Shown here: in pieces, positions 1-8,523 of the stretch
Layout: each line of letters starts with the position of its first letter
Position numbering within the stretch: the first letter of the stretch is position 1
Source of the DNA: Streptomyces antioxidans
GTDB lineage: Bacteria; Actinomycetota; Actinomycetes; Streptomycetales; Streptomycetaceae
NCBI RefSeq assembly: GCF_000968685.2
Contig: NZ_LAKD02000001.1
Coordinates: 310,001-374,000, forward strand
Length of the DNA: 64,000 nt
Reading direction: 5' to 3'
Position numbers and translations under genes: made by a program
Notes under the pieces: generated by a model
Told to the model about the DNA's origin: nothing
What the model saw: the letters and a program-made list of their open reading frames with translations, nothing else
Database searches by the model: none

Positions 1-900
1 TTCCTGGACCAGGGCGTGGAGGAGGCGGAGGCCGCGCTCCAGCACGTCCTGGCGGAGGGGGTGCCCCCGGTGCCCACCGAGCTGTGGGTGACGCTGCGGG
101 ACGCCGACGCGGACGCGGCGGACGGCCTCGAGGGCGCGGAGGGCGTGCGCTACGAACTGCTCGACGATGACGAGGCGGTGCGCGGCGAGGGCGGCGACCG
201 GGGCGAGGCAGGGGCGGCGGCGCGGCGCCGCTGCCTGCGCAGCGGCTTCCTCCGGCTGGCCTCGCCGCTCACCGAGGAACCGGCGCCGCTCGGGGTGGCC
301 TGGATCTTCCAGGACGTGACGGAGGTGAAGGGCCAGGAGCAGGAGAGCACCCGGATGCGCTTCCGGGGCAACCAACTGCACCGGGCGGCGCGGGCCGCGG
401 CCGAATGCGAGGACCCGATGGAGGCCGCCTCGGTCCACCTGGACTTCGCGCTGGCGGGCTTCGCCGACCACGCCCTGATCGACCTGGTCCTTGACCCGCC
501 GCCGGGTGCCCCGGCGGACCGGATCCGGCTGGTCCGGGCGGCGGCCACGCCCACCGGTGCCCCCGGCCCCTGCCCGCCGGTCGCCCCGGACGGCATCCCG
601 CTGGCCTACCCGGAGGGCCATCCGGCGCTCCAGGCGGTGGACCGCTGCGGTTCGGTACGGGCGAGCGCCAGACGCTCGGACGGGTCCGGGGCGGCCCAGT
701 GGGCGGCGGCCCGCAAATGGCCGGAGGGCTCGGTGCACGGCCTGTGCGCGGTGCTGCGCAGCCGCGGCCGCACCCTCGGCGTGGTCACCTTCCTGCGCAC
801 CTCAAGCCGCCGGGCCTTCGACCGGACGGACGCGACGTACGCGGAGGACGTCGCGGCCCGGGTCGCGGCCTCGGTGGACCTGGCCGTACGCGGGCGCTGA
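1..900 (+). CDS. PAS/GAF-domain sensor protein, 3' part
   Basis: The frame is open from base 1, so the gene begins before the window and only about 299 C-terminal residues are seen. The middle part resembles the end of a PAS domain, closing on the strand GVAWIFQDVTEVKG typical of PAS sensors. The C-terminal half looks like a GAF domain, ending in a strand about speeding through LGVVTFLRT and a helix of the type found at GAF ends. No kinase, phosphatase or HTH domain follows, so output, if any, lies upstream or in a partner. Such PAS-GAF proteins in Streptomyces often accompany PP2C phosphatases or ANTAR regulators; which applies here cannot be seen. Coding is clear from codon bias; ligand unknown. 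Confidence 0.75.
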   Translation, partial: FLDQGVEEAEAALQHVLAEGVPPVPTELWVTLRDADADAADGLEGAEGVRYELLDDDEAVRGEGGDRGEAGAAARRRCLRSGFLRLASPLTEEPAPLGVAWIFQDVTEVKGQEQESTRMRFRGNQLHRAARAAAECEDPMEAASVHLDFALAGFADHALIDLVLDPPPGAPADRIRLVRAAATPTGAPGPCPPVAPDGIPLAYPEGHPALQAVDRCGSVRASARRSDGSGAAQWAAARKWPEGSVHGLCAVLRSRGRTLGVVTFLRTSSRRAFDRTDATYAEDVAARVAASVDLAVRGR

Positions 901-1018
901 CGCCGCCCGGGGGAGGCGGCCGCGGCGGAAGGCGCCGTACCGGCCGCCGTACGGGCGACCGCCGCCCACGGAGGGGCGGAGTCGCCCGGTAGCGGCTCAC
1001 CGACGGAGGAGGGCCGCC

Positions 1019-1104
1019 ACCGGTAAAGCGCCCACCGGTAAGGGCCCACCGGTAAAGGCAGACCGGCAAAGGCCTACCGATAAGGGCTGACCGGTAAACG
1101 CCCC
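1019..1104. repeat. Tandem repeat, six units of 13-15 bp
   Basis: Units begin at 1019, 1034, 1048, 1062, 1076 and 1090 with consensus ACCGGTAAAGGCC. The array fills the gap between the PAS/GAF gene and the SIS gene and ends ten bases from the SIS stop codon. The unit length varies, so it is not a coding repeat. Confidence 0.85.
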
Positions 1105-1113
1105 GGCCAGGTC

Positions 1114-1866
1114 TCACCACCGGTAGAAGATCCGGTCCCCGTGCTCGGCCATCACCTTACGGTTCCACTCGTGCCCGCCGTCCACGTTCCCCGACCTCAG
1201 CATGGGCGGCTCGATCCCGCGCTCGGCCAGCTCCCCGATCCCGGCCGCCACCATGGACTGCATGATCGCGCTCGTCACGACGGTGGACGCGGGCGCGAAG
1301 GGCGCGCCGACACCGGCGGCCGTGAGCTCCGCGTCCCCGACCGCGATCTTGTTGTCGACGACCAGATCGCAGTGGTCCTTGAGGAAGCCACCGGAAGGGT
1401 TGCGCGGGGTCGTGCCGGTCGCGTAGCCGACCGAGGTCACCCCGATCACCCTGATGCCGCGCTCCCGCGCGCTCATGGCCATCTCCACGGGCAGGGCGTT
1501 GCGCCCGGACAGCGAGATCACGATCAGCAGGTCCCCGGTCCGGAGCGGGCTGCTGTCCAGGACGGTCGTGGCGAGCCCGTCCACGCGTTCGAGCGCGCTG
1601 CCCAGGGTGGCGGGGACGACGTCCACCACCGCCCCCGGCACCGGCAGCAGGTTCATCAGCGCGAGCCCGCCCGCGCGGTAGACGACGTCCTGAGCGGGCA
1701 GGGCGGAGTGCCCGGCGCCGAATGTGAAGAGACGGCCGCCCGCGGCGACGGTATCGGCGATCAGGGTGCCCGCGGCGGCGATATGCTCGCCCTCCTCGTC
1801 CCGCACCTGTCGCAGCAGGCCGATGGCCGCGTCGAAGAATTGCCCGGCCGGCTCGGACTCGCTCAT
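1114..1866 (-). CDS. SIS-domain sugar isomerase-like protein
   Basis: A 250-residue soluble protein with a SIS (sugar isomerase) phosphosugar-binding fold. The N-terminal third has the GRLFTFGAGHSALPAQD segment and the centre the LLIVISLSGRNALPVEMA strand-loop that binds phosphosugars. Family members are isomerases, etherases or phosphosugar-binding regulators; the substrate cannot be read here. The ATG at 1866 (MSESEP) is preferred because AGGGAAGG lies about ten bases upstream; the frame is open further to 2016. It is divergent from dmdR1 with about 150 bp between them, so the two may share regulation. A short tandem repeat lies directly after its stop codon. Confidence 0.85.
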   Translation of the reverse strand: MSESEPAGQFFDAAIGLLRQVRDEEGEHIAAAGTLIADTVAAGGRLFTFGAGHSALPAQDVVYRAGGLALMNLLPVPGAVVDVVPATLGSALERVDGLATTVLDSSPLRTGDLLIVISLSGRNALPVEMAMSARERGIRVIGVTSVGYATGTTPRNPSGGFLKDHCDLVVDNKIAVGDAELTAAGVGAPFAPASTVVTSAIMQSMVAAGIGELAERGIEPPMLRSGNVDGGHEWNRKVMAEHGDRIFYRW

Positions 1867-2018
1867 CACCGTGTGGCCTTCCCTGTGGGGGTTATCGATC
1901 ATGACGCTGTCAATAGCAGCCCGGTCCCTTGCGGCGGAAGGGGCCGACTCGGCCCCGTTGTCGGTGGGATGCGTCAGAATTGGTTGAGGGCCACCGCACG
2001 ACACTTCGAGGGGCACGC

Positions 2019-2711
2019 ATGTCCGGACTGATCGACACCACGGAGATGTATCTCCGCACCATCCTCGAGCTCGAGGAGGAGGGCGTGGTCCCCATGCGCG
2101 CCCGCATCGCGGAGCGGCTCGAGCAGAGCGGGCCGACGGTCAGCCAGACGGTGGCGCGGATGGAGCGCGATGGGCTGGTCACGGTCGCGGGCGACCGTCA
2201 TCTGGAGCTGACCGGCGAGGGCCGCCGGCTGGCCACGCGCGTGATGCGCAAGCACCGGCTCGCGGAGTGCCTGCTCGTCGATGTGATCGGGCTGGAATGG
2301 GAGCAGGTCCACGCCGAGGCGTGCCGCTGGGAGCACGTGATGAGCGAGGCGGTGGAGCGGCGGGTGCTTGAGCTGCTTCGCCATCCCACCGAGTCGCCGT
2401 ATGGAAACCCGATTCCGGGTCTGGAGGAGCTGGGCGAGAAGGCCGAGGCCGATCCGTTCCTGGACGAGTCCATGGTGAGCCTGCGGGAGCTGGAGCCGGG
2501 CTCGGAGGGCAAGACCGTGGTGGTGCGCCGCATCGGCGAGCCCATCCAGGCCGACGCCCAGGTGATGTACACGCTGCGGCGGGCCGGGGTGCAGCCGGGC
2601 TCCGTGGTGAGCGTCACCGAGTCGCCGGGCGGGGTGCTGGTCGGCAGCAGTGGTGAGGCGGCGGAGCTGGAGTCGGAGATCGCCTCGCATGTCTTCGTGG
2701 CCAAGCGCTGA
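2019..2711 (+). CDS. dmdR1: Iron-dependent repressor of the DtxR family (DmdR1)
   Basis: A 230-residue DtxR-type metalloregulator, the main iron repressor of Streptomyces, which with Fe(II) binds iron boxes of siderophore and uptake genes. Residues 1-73 form the winged helix (QSGPTVSQTVARMERDGL), 74-140 the dimer/metal domain, and the rest the SH3-like domain. All metal ligands known from corynebacterial DtxR are present at the same numbers: M10, H79, E83, H98, C102, E105 and H106. The start at 2019 has GAGGGG upstream; the in-frame ATG at 1929 has no such support and lacks family similarity. No obvious iron box was seen in its own 150-bp upstream region. A long open frame lies antisense (see findings). 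Confidence 0.95.
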   Translation: MSGLIDTTEMYLRTILELEEEGVVPMRARIAERLEQSGPTVSQTVARMERDGLVTVAGDRHLELTGEGRRLATRVMRKHRLAECLLVDVIGLEWEQVHAEACRWEHVMSEAVERRVLELLRHPTESPYGNPIPGLEELGEKAEADPFLDESMVSLRELEPGSEGKTVVVRRIGEPIQADAQVMYTLRRAGVQPGSVVSVTESPGGVLVGSSGEAAELESEIASHVFVAKR

Positions 2712-2712
2712 C

Positions 2713-2752
2713 GCTTCCTGACGGCACGGCCGAAGCTTCCTGACGGCGCGGC
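2713..2752. repeat. Direct repeat 3' of dmdR1 and gene-free gap to 3365
   Basis: Two 18-bp copies differing at one base (2713-2730 and 2735-2752, GCTTCCTGACGGC core) follow the dmdR1 stop codon directly. The remaining gap to 3365 has no convincing gene; it holds one strong hairpin (3048-3077) and three GTTCGA words (3305, 3317, 3335) before the next gene. Confidence 0.6.
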
Positions 2753-3047
2753 TCACCACCGCGCCGCTCATCACCGCACGATCACCACCGCGCGAACACC
2801 TCCGTGACCACACCCCCCGTACCCGCCCCGCACACCCTCCCGCACCTCGACACGCTGACCGATACACCCGGTTCAAGCCATTCGGCCGTCACGACCTGCG
2901 ACGACGGATTTTCCCGATACCAGACTCGACAGAAACCGAGCGGGCCGGGCCGCCGCGTGCGACGCTGTCGCTGACGCTGGGGTCGTCAGGGGAGGGGGTC
3001 CGGTGGGCCCGATGAGGTGTGCCGCCGAGGGGGTCGTTCTTCAGCGA

Positions 3048-3077
3048 GGGCCCCGGTGCTGTCAGGTGCCGGGGCCC
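3048..3077. other. Perfect hairpin, 9-bp stem
   Basis: GGGCCCCGG at 3048-3056 pairs with CCGGGGCCC at 3069-3077 across a 12-nt loop, with no T-run after it. It lies upstream of the hydrolase-fold gene and could be a weak terminator or a leader structure. Confidence 0.4.
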
Positions 3078-3365
3078 CGCTTCCCCATGTCCCCCCGCTG
3101 GGCCCCGGGCCGCATGGACCGCGCGAGCGCGGCCGGTGCGACCCGGGGCCCTGATGACCCGGAGCCCCGAGCTCCCAGGGTCGTCCCCCGCGGACTCCCT
3201 TCCCCGAGCAGTCCGCCTCCCGCTAGCTGTCTCCCCAGGGCACAGACGATCAACCCCCGAGCGCGGTCACCCGAACGAGGGGTGTTGGACGGCAATGCCC
3301 CTGTGTTCGAATATGAGTTCGATACTGTGAGGGTGTTCGAGAGAGGGTTGGAGGTGCCAGACCAC

Positions 3366-4235
3366 ATGGTGCGACGTATCCAAGTAAGCGGGGCCGACGG
3401 CGTGCGGCTCGCCGCCTGGGAGTTCACCGATCCGCCCAAGGCAGGCGCTGGCCGCGAGGGAGCGCGGGGCCCCGGAGTGCTCTTGCTCCATGGGCTGCTG
3501 GGCCGGGCCGCCCACTGGGCGGAGACGGCCCGTTGGCTCTCCACCCGCCATCGGGCGGTCGCCCTGGACCAGCGCGGCCACGGCCGCAGCGAGAAGCCCG
3601 CCGAGGGCCCCTTCGACCGCTCCACCTATGTGGACGACGCCGAGGCGGCCGTGGAGCAGCTTGGCCTCGCCCCGGTGACCCTGATCGGCCATGCCATGGG
3701 CGCCCTCACCGCCTGGCAGCTCGCCGCCCGCCGCCCCGATCTGGTCCGGGCGCTGGTCATCAGCGATATGCGGGCCTCGGCCCCCGGCTCCGCCTCACAG
3801 CGCGAGTGGGCCGAGTGGTTCCGCTCCTGGCCGGTGCCGTTCGCCACCCTCGCCGATGTGCGCAAGTGGTTCGGCGAGGACGATCCGACGCTGGAGCGGC
3901 CGAATCCGTCCCGGGGCGACTTCTTCGCCGAGGTCATGGCCGAGCGCTCGGACGGCTGGCGCCCGGTGTTCTCCTGCCGTCAGATGCTGAAGGTCCGCGA
4001 CACCTGGGTCCATGACGCCCACTGGGAGGAGCTTGCGCTGGTCGAGTGCCCCACCCTGGTCGTGCGCGGGCTGGACGGTGAGCTGGGCCGTGCGGAGGCG
4101 CAGGAGATGGTCCGCGTCCTGCCCCGCGGGCAGTATGCGGAGGTGGTGGACGCGGGCCATCTCGTCCACTACGACCAGCCCGAGGGCTGGCGCCGAGCCG
4201 TTGAGCCCTTCCTGGCCTCGGTTCTGCCCGTCTAG
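3366..4235 (+). CDS. Alpha/beta-hydrolase-fold protein lacking nucleophile Ser
   Basis: A 289-residue cytosolic alpha/beta-hydrolase-fold protein. It shows the oxyanion motif LLHGLLG (about 40-46), the DQRGHGRS strand-turn (68-75), and the acid/His pair as GLDGE (D237) and DAGH (H265). The nucleophile elbow reads G-H-A-M-G at 108-112, so the usual Ser is Ala110 (codon GCC); ordinary ester or amide hydrolysis through an acyl enzyme is therefore unlikely. ATG 3366 has GGAGGT ten bases upstream; an in-frame GTG at 3354 is a close alternative. The gene stands alone, convergent with the following lipoprotein. It may be a pseudo-enzyme, or an enzyme using another mechanism (lyase, dioxygenase-like). 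Confidence 0.8.
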   Translation: MVRRIQVSGADGVRLAAWEFTDPPKAGAGREGARGPGVLLLHGLLGRAAHWAETARWLSTRHRAVALDQRGHGRSEKPAEGPFDRSTYVDDAEAAVEQLGLAPVTLIGHAMGALTAWQLAARRPDLVRALVISDMRASAPGSASQREWAEWFRSWPVPFATLADVRKWFGEDDPTLERPNPSRGDFFAEVMAERSDGWRPVFSCRQMLKVRDTWVHDAHWEELALVECPTLVVRGLDGELGRAEAQEMVRVLPRGQYAEVVDAGHLVHYDQPEGWRRAVEPFLASVLPV

Positions 4236-4346
4236 CCAAGCGCGCCCCGCGGAGCCCACCCCCCACGATGCGGCGCCCGTTTCAGGAACACCCAGCCCGG
4301 AACCCTCAGCCAGAACCCTGCAGAACACCCACGTCACAACACCAGT

Positions 4347-4982
4347 TCAGAACGTCCAGACGAACGGCTTCCCGCCGATCTCCGTCCACATGACCTCAAC
4401 CGACCTCGCCCGCGCGGGAATCAGAAAGGTGTTGCAGAGCAGGTAGCTCTGCCCGCTCCGCCAGTTCCTGATCTCATCCGAGTCCGCGCACCCCTTGGGC
4501 CGTCCCACCGCGGCGCCGGTGACCTTCGCTCCCCGCCGCCCGTCCGCGTACACCTCCGGGTAGTCCCCGACCCGGGGATACTCCCGCACGGTGGCCCCGC
4601 GCAGATGGGTGTACCTCACATAGGCGACCGCGGGCACCTTGCCCTCGGCGTCCGCGGGATCCGGCACCAGCGCCCGCGCCTCGGCCGCCGTACCGATGTC
4701 GACCTTCTGTGCCGCGATCCGGTAGGTGGGCTCGATCCCGGTGTCCTCCTTGAACACACGCGTACCGGTCTGACCCGGCGGAAGCGGCCGCCCACCGTCC
4801 GATCGCATACCGACCTTCTGCGCACCGCTGCGGTGACCATCGGTGGCACCCGAGCGGGAAGTGCGCCGTGCGTTCTCGGATGTATCGTCCTCTTCCCCGA
4901 ATGGTCCGCACGCGGTCAGGGCGAGCGCCAGCACGACAACGCGCGCACCGGAACGCAGCCACGCTGTCTTGGTCAGCGGCAA
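4347..4982 (-). CDS. Putative secreted lipoprotein
   Basis: About 211 residues with a lipoprotein signal: positive N-terminus, hydrophobic run VVVLALALTAC and Cys at about position 25 as the lipidation site. The mature part begins with a charged, Ser/Thr-rich linker and ends with a globular domain with two Cys (KGCADS, YLLCNTF), possibly disulfide-bonded. No known family was recognised. The start is a TTG. TTG 4982 is preferred because GGAG precedes it at proper distance; TTG 4994 is the longer alternative. It is divergent from the lactate-monooxygenase-like gene. Confidence 0.7.
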   Translation of the reverse strand: MPLTKTAWLRSGARVVVLALALTACGPFGEEDDTSENARRTSRSGATDGHRSGAQKVGMRSDGGRPLPPGQTGTRVFKEDTGIEPTYRIAAQKVDIGTAAEARALVPDPADAEGKVPAVAYVRYTHLRGATVREYPRVGDYPEVYADGRRGAKVTGAAVGRPKGCADSDEIRNWRSGQSYLLCNTFLIPARARSVEVMWTEIGGKPFVWTF

Positions 4983-5126
4983 GTGGAACTCCAATACGGG
5001 AACGCGGCCTCATCGCGTTCCGGTGTGATCTCTTGAACGCGATCGACGGTTCGTCGATCCTACGAGTCCTCTACTCCCTTACGGCAATGGGAGATTGGCC
5101 AATAAGGGACGGATGAAGGGAAGCGC

Positions 5127-6314
5127 ATGATCGGTGGCGACATAACGGAGCCGGAACCCGGCAAGGACTGGGCGGCATTTCAGTACGAGATCTATCTGAA
5201 CGGGATGACCGGTGCCGTTCCGCGGCTTCCCGCCGATCTCACCCGGCTCGAGGAGCTGGCCGAGGCGCGGCTGGGGCCGGGGCCGGTGGGCTATGTGGCG
5301 GGCAGCGCGGGGAGCGGCGGCACCGAGCGGGCCAACCGGGCGGCGCTGGACCGGCATCGGATCGTGCCGCGGATGCTCCGTGACGTACGGCGGCGGAATC
5401 TGTCGGTCGAGCTGTTCGGCACCCGGCTGCCCGCGCCGCTCGCGCTCGCGCCGATCGGTGTGCTGTCGATCATGCACCCGGAGGCCGAGTGCGCGGCGGC
5501 GCGGGCAGCCGCGGCGCAGGGGGTGCCGTTCATCCTCTCCTCCGCGTCCAGTACGCCCATGGAGCGGGTGGCGGAGGCGATGGGGGACGGTGAGCGGTGG
5601 TTCCAGCTCTACTGGGGCAAGGACCGCGAGGTCACCAGGAGCTTTCTGAGCCGGGCCACGTCCTGTGGTTTCACGGCCCTGGTGGTCACCCTCGACACCC
5701 CGCTGCTGGCCTGGCGGCCGCGCGATCTCGACCAGGCGTATCTGCCGTTCCTGCACGGTGTGGGCACCGCCAACTACTTCACCGATCCGGCGTTCCTGGC
5801 CGGGCTCGCCAAGTCGGTCGACGAGGACCGGGACGCCGCGGTGCTGCACTTTGTGCAGCTGTTCGGCGACCCCGGGAAGACCTGGGAGGACCTGGCCTTC
5901 CTGCGCGAGCAGTGGGACGGCCCGATCGTGCTGAAGGGCGTGCTGCACCCCGACGACGCCCGGCGCGCGGCGGACGCGGGGATGGACGGTGTCGTCGTGT
6001 CCAACCACGGCGGCCGCCAGGTGGGCGGTTCGATCGGGGCGGCCGACGCGCTGCCGGGGGTGGTGCAGGCGGTCGGCGACCGGCTGGCGGTGCTCTTCGA
6101 CAGCGGAGTGCGCACCGGTGACGATGTGTTCAAGGCGCTCGCCCTCGGCGCCCGCGCGGTGCTGCTGGGGCGGCCGTACGCCTATGGGCTGGGGCTGGAC
6201 GGGCAGCCGGGGGTGGAGCATGTGATCCGCGCGCTGCTGGCCGAGTTCGAGCTGACGCTGGCGCTGTCGGGCCACACAGACGCCGCGGGGCTCACCCCGG
6301 GGGCGCTTGGCTGA
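5127..6314 (+). CDS. FMN-dependent alpha-hydroxy-acid oxidase (lactate 2-monooxygenase-like)
   Basis: A 395-residue enzyme of the FMN alpha-hydroxy-acid dehydrogenase family. Catalytic residues are visible: Y162 in WFQLYWGKD, K270 in IVLKGV, and H294/R297 in SNHGGRQ; the phosphate-binding end is LLGRPYAYGL. Overall pattern resembles actinobacterial lactate 2-monooxygenase (L-lactate + O2 to acetate, CO2 and water), but glycolate or other hydroxy-acid oxidation cannot be excluded. The ATG has AAGGGAAG upstream. It is a single gene, divergent from a lipoprotein. Confidence 0.88.
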   Translation: MIGGDITEPEPGKDWAAFQYEIYLNGMTGAVPRLPADLTRLEELAEARLGPGPVGYVAGSAGSGGTERANRAALDRHRIVPRMLRDVRRRNLSVELFGTRLPAPLALAPIGVLSIMHPEAECAAARAAAAQGVPFILSSASSTPMERVAEAMGDGERWFQLYWGKDREVTRSFLSRATSCGFTALVVTLDTPLLAWRPRDLDQAYLPFLHGVGTANYFTDPAFLAGLAKSVDEDRDAAVLHFVQLFGDPGKTWEDLAFLREQWDGPIVLKGVLHPDDARRAADAGMDGVVVSNHGGRQVGGSIGAADALPGVVQAVGDRLAVLFDSGVRTGDDVFKALALGARAVLLGRPYAYGLGLDGQPGVEHVIRALLAEFELTLALSGHTDAAGLTPGALG

Positions 6315-6405
6315 CCATTCCCTTTGGTCGCCAACCGGCTTCCGGATTGACGGGTGCTACGCTCCTTGGCGCGCAATGAATTAACTGATCATGGGGGGTG
6401 GTCGC

Positions 6406-6750
6406 GTGACGGTCAAACGTAAAGCCTCGCTGGTCGTGCTCTCGGCGGCGCTGATGCTCGGCGGTTCCATCGCGCTGGCGCCAGCGGCTTCGGCGGTGGG
6501 GTCATCGGCGTGTCAATTCAATTCCCCGGATGTCAATTTCAAGGTCTCGACCAGTGGCGCCCGATTCCGCGGCGGTCCGGGAAAGCGGTACCACGCTATG
6601 GGGACGCTTTACCGAGGGGATTCCTTCCGGTACTTCTGCCGCACCCGGGGCTTTGAGAACAGCTGGTCCTACGGAAAGATCCTCAAGCGGACCACGACCG
6701 GAATTCACGCCGGGACCAGGGGCTGGGTGTACAGCAAGTACCTCGACTAG
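6406..6750 (+). CDS. Small secreted SH3-like protein
   Basis: A 114-residue exported protein. GTG 6406 is preferred over ATG 6391 because GGGGGGTGG precedes it. A classic signal peptide (KRKASLVVLSAALMLGG, cleavage after APAASA) is followed by an about 80-residue domain of the bacterial SH3 type: VSTSGARFRGGPGKRYHAMG and a closing GWVYSKYLD strand. Two Cys may form a disulfide. Such domains bind peptidoglycan or act in the envelope; there is no catalytic domain. It is followed by a perfect 52-bp palindrome and a convergent ABC permease gene. Confidence 0.82.
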   Translation: MTVKRKASLVVLSAALMLGGSIALAPAASAVGSSACQFNSPDVNFKVSTSGARFRGGPGKRYHAMGTLYRGDSFRYFCRTRGFENSWSYGKILKRTTTGIHAGTRGWVYSKYLD

Positions 6751-6778
6751 CCGGATGGTCACGGCAGTTGGGCGCGGC

Positions 6779-6830
6779 GGTCGGGGCGCGCGGCGGTCCG
6801 GGGCGCCCCGGACCGCCGCGCGCCCCGACC
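6779..6830. terminator. Perfect 52-bp palindrome between convergent genes
   Basis: Bases 6779-6804 are the exact reverse complement of 6805-6830, with no loop and no mismatch. The sequence is nearly all G/C. It lies 28 bp after the SH3 gene and 7 bp before the end of the oppositely transcribed permease gene, so a bidirectional terminator is the simplest role. There is no T-run on either side. Confidence 0.75.
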
Positions 6831-6837
6831 CGCGTCA

Positions 6838-8523
6838 TCACCCCTTGCTGACCGCCGCCAGGATCTCCGGCAGCCGCGCCGCGACCCGCGGCGCCGCCAC
6901 CCGCATCCCGGTCTCCGCGATGGCCGCGCCGTACACCGCGCCCACCGGGAACACCACCCACAGCAGGCCGTGCGACCCGGAGACATGCAGCCAGATCGTC
7001 AGGCCCAGCACCGGCGCACACAGCGCGGAACCCACGATCATCCCGCCCAGGATGCTGAGCCAGGCGATCCCGCCCTGCCCCGGCGCGACGTTCTTGTAGC
7101 CGCTGTCCTGCGGAATGGAGTACGGGGCCAGCGCCGAGGTCACGGCGCCGGTCGCCAGCAGTGAGCCGAGCAGCGCCAGGGCGATCCCCAGCGCCTCGGG
7201 GGCGGCCGACCAGTTCTTGAGGAGGGCGGCGCAGCAGAGCACCACCGTCGCCACGTACGGCACCGCGACGAGGAGCAGCGCCAGCGCACGGCCGCGCAGC
7301 TCCAGATAGGCGTCACGGGGCGCGGAGATCGTCTGCGCGACCATCCAGAAGGCGGAGGTGTCCTGGCCGAACTGGTTGTACATCAGCATGCCGAGCATCC
7401 CCGACGCCCAGCAGGCCCAGTAGATCGAGCCGTTGCCCTGGGCGGCGGTGATGAAGGGCATCAGCAGGCCGACGCCCAGCGAGGTGACCCATGCCGACTT
7501 GGTCTTCGGGTCGCGTATGGCATAGCGCAGCGTGCGCAGCAGCACCGTGCCGGTGCGGCCGGAGGGCAGCAGCCGGGCGAACGGGCCCGAGGCGTCCGGG
7601 GTGTCGGCCGCACCGGAGGAGCCGCGCTCGCGGGGCGCCGCCGCCTGGATCGTGGAGGCGTCCGGGGCGGTCATCAGGTGGGTGAGGGTGCCCCGCCACC
7701 ACCACATCAGCAGCCCCAGCGCCGCGACGGTGAGCGCGAATTGGGCCGCCGCGACCCCATAGGCGCCGTCGCTCACGCCCTGGACGGCGTCCACCGCCGC
7801 CGCGGGCGGCACCCAGCGCAGCACCGCGGCGGCCGGTTCCAGCACGGACAGGCCGTTCTCACCGCCGAGCTTCTGCGCCCCGAGGTTCACGAACTGCGCG
7901 CCGATCGCCACGAACAGACCGCTGAGCACCGCCAGATCGCGGCCCTTACGGCTGGTGAGGAGGCGGATGTTGGCCGTGGCGACGGCGCGGGCCAGCGCCA
8001 CGCACACCAGCAGGGTCAGCACCACGGCCATGACGCCCGCCACCACTGCCGCCGCCCCATGCGCGACGGCGACCGCCGAGCCGACCGCCAGGGTCAGGGT
8101 GAACAGCGGGCCGATGCCGATCAGCGAGGACACCAGCAGGGCGGTGATCAGCGAGTGCGGGCGCAGCGGCAGCATCACCAGCCGGGTCGGGTCGAGGGTC
8201 TCGTCCCCGCCGGGGAAGAACAGCGGCATCACCCCCCAGCCGAGGGTGAGCACCGCCGTCAGCAGCGTGACCAGCGCGTCGGCGTGGTTCGTACCGCGCA
8301 GCAGCACCAGGCCGAGCAGCTGCAGCGCGGCGAACAGCATGGTCAACACCAGCGAGGTGATGTACGCGGCCCGCCTGCCGCCGGACTGGCGCAGCCCGTT
8401 GCGCAGCAGCGCCAGCTTCAGGGAGACGAAGACGGGGGTGGGGGAGCCGGCGGGGGCGGCGGGCGGTGCGGGGGCCGCGGTGCCGAGCGGGTCCTTGGCG
8501 TCGAGCGGGCCGGTGAGCGTCAT
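6838..8523 (-). CDS. ABC transporter permease
   Basis: A 561-residue integral membrane protein with roughly ten to twelve hydrophobic segments, including the runs TSLVLTMLFAALQLLGLVLL near residue 55 and several in the C-terminal third. The N-terminus is a short Pro/Ala-rich cytosolic tail. Its ATG at 8523 overlaps the stop of the ATPase gene (ATGA), so both are translationally coupled and form an ABC-2-like exporter. The substrate is unknown; related pairs export antibiotics, lipids or peptides. Length is long for a simple ABC-2 permease, consistent with a larger two-half permease. Confidence 0.85.
   Translation of the reverse strand: MTLTGPLDAKDPLGTAAPAPPAAPAGSPTPVFVSLKLALLRNGLRQSGGRRAAYITSLVLTMLFAALQLLGLVLLRGTNHADALVTLLTAVLTLGWGVMPLFFPGGDETLDPTRLVMLPLRPHSLITALLVSSLIGIGPLFTLTLAVGSAVAVAHGAAAVVAGVMAVVLTLLVCVALARAVATANIRLLTSRKGRDLAVLSGLFVAIGAQFVNLGAQKLGGENGLSVLEPAAAVLRWVPPAAAVDAVQGVSDGAYGVAAAQFALTVAALGLLMWWWRGTLTHLMTAPDASTIQAAAPRERGSSGAADTPDASGPFARLLPSGRTGTVLLRTLRYAIRDPKTKSAWVTSLGVGLLMPFITAAQGNGSIYWACWASGMLGMLMYNQFGQDTSAFWMVAQTISAPRDAYLELRGRALALLLVAVPYVATVVLCCAALLKNWSAAPEALGIALALLGSLLATGAVTSALAPYSIPQDSGYKNVAPGQGGIAWLSILGGMIVGSALCAPVLGLTIWLHVSGSHGLLWVVFPVGAVYGAAIAETGMRVAAPRVAARLPEILAAVSKG

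Noticed and set aside
1018-1104. CRISPR-like array
   Set aside because: Units of 13-15 bp without spacers form a simple tandem repeat; no cas genes are in the window.
1929-2018. Upstream extension of dmdR1 to ATG 1929
   Set aside because: Would overlap the divergent promoter region; the 2019 start has a ribosome-binding site and puts all metal ligands at their known numbers.
3305-3340. Three GTTCGA words that recall a LexA/SOS box or tRNA T-loop
   Set aside because: They are direct repeats with 12- and 18-bp spacing, not the GAAC-N4-GTTC inverted repeat, and no tRNA stem structure can be built around them.
5079-6275. 398-codon minus-strand frame over the lactate-monooxygenase-like gene
   Set aside because: Antisense shadow of a well-supported gene; composition (Arg/His/Gly/Pro-rich) and lack of any family pattern are typical of high-GC antisense frames.
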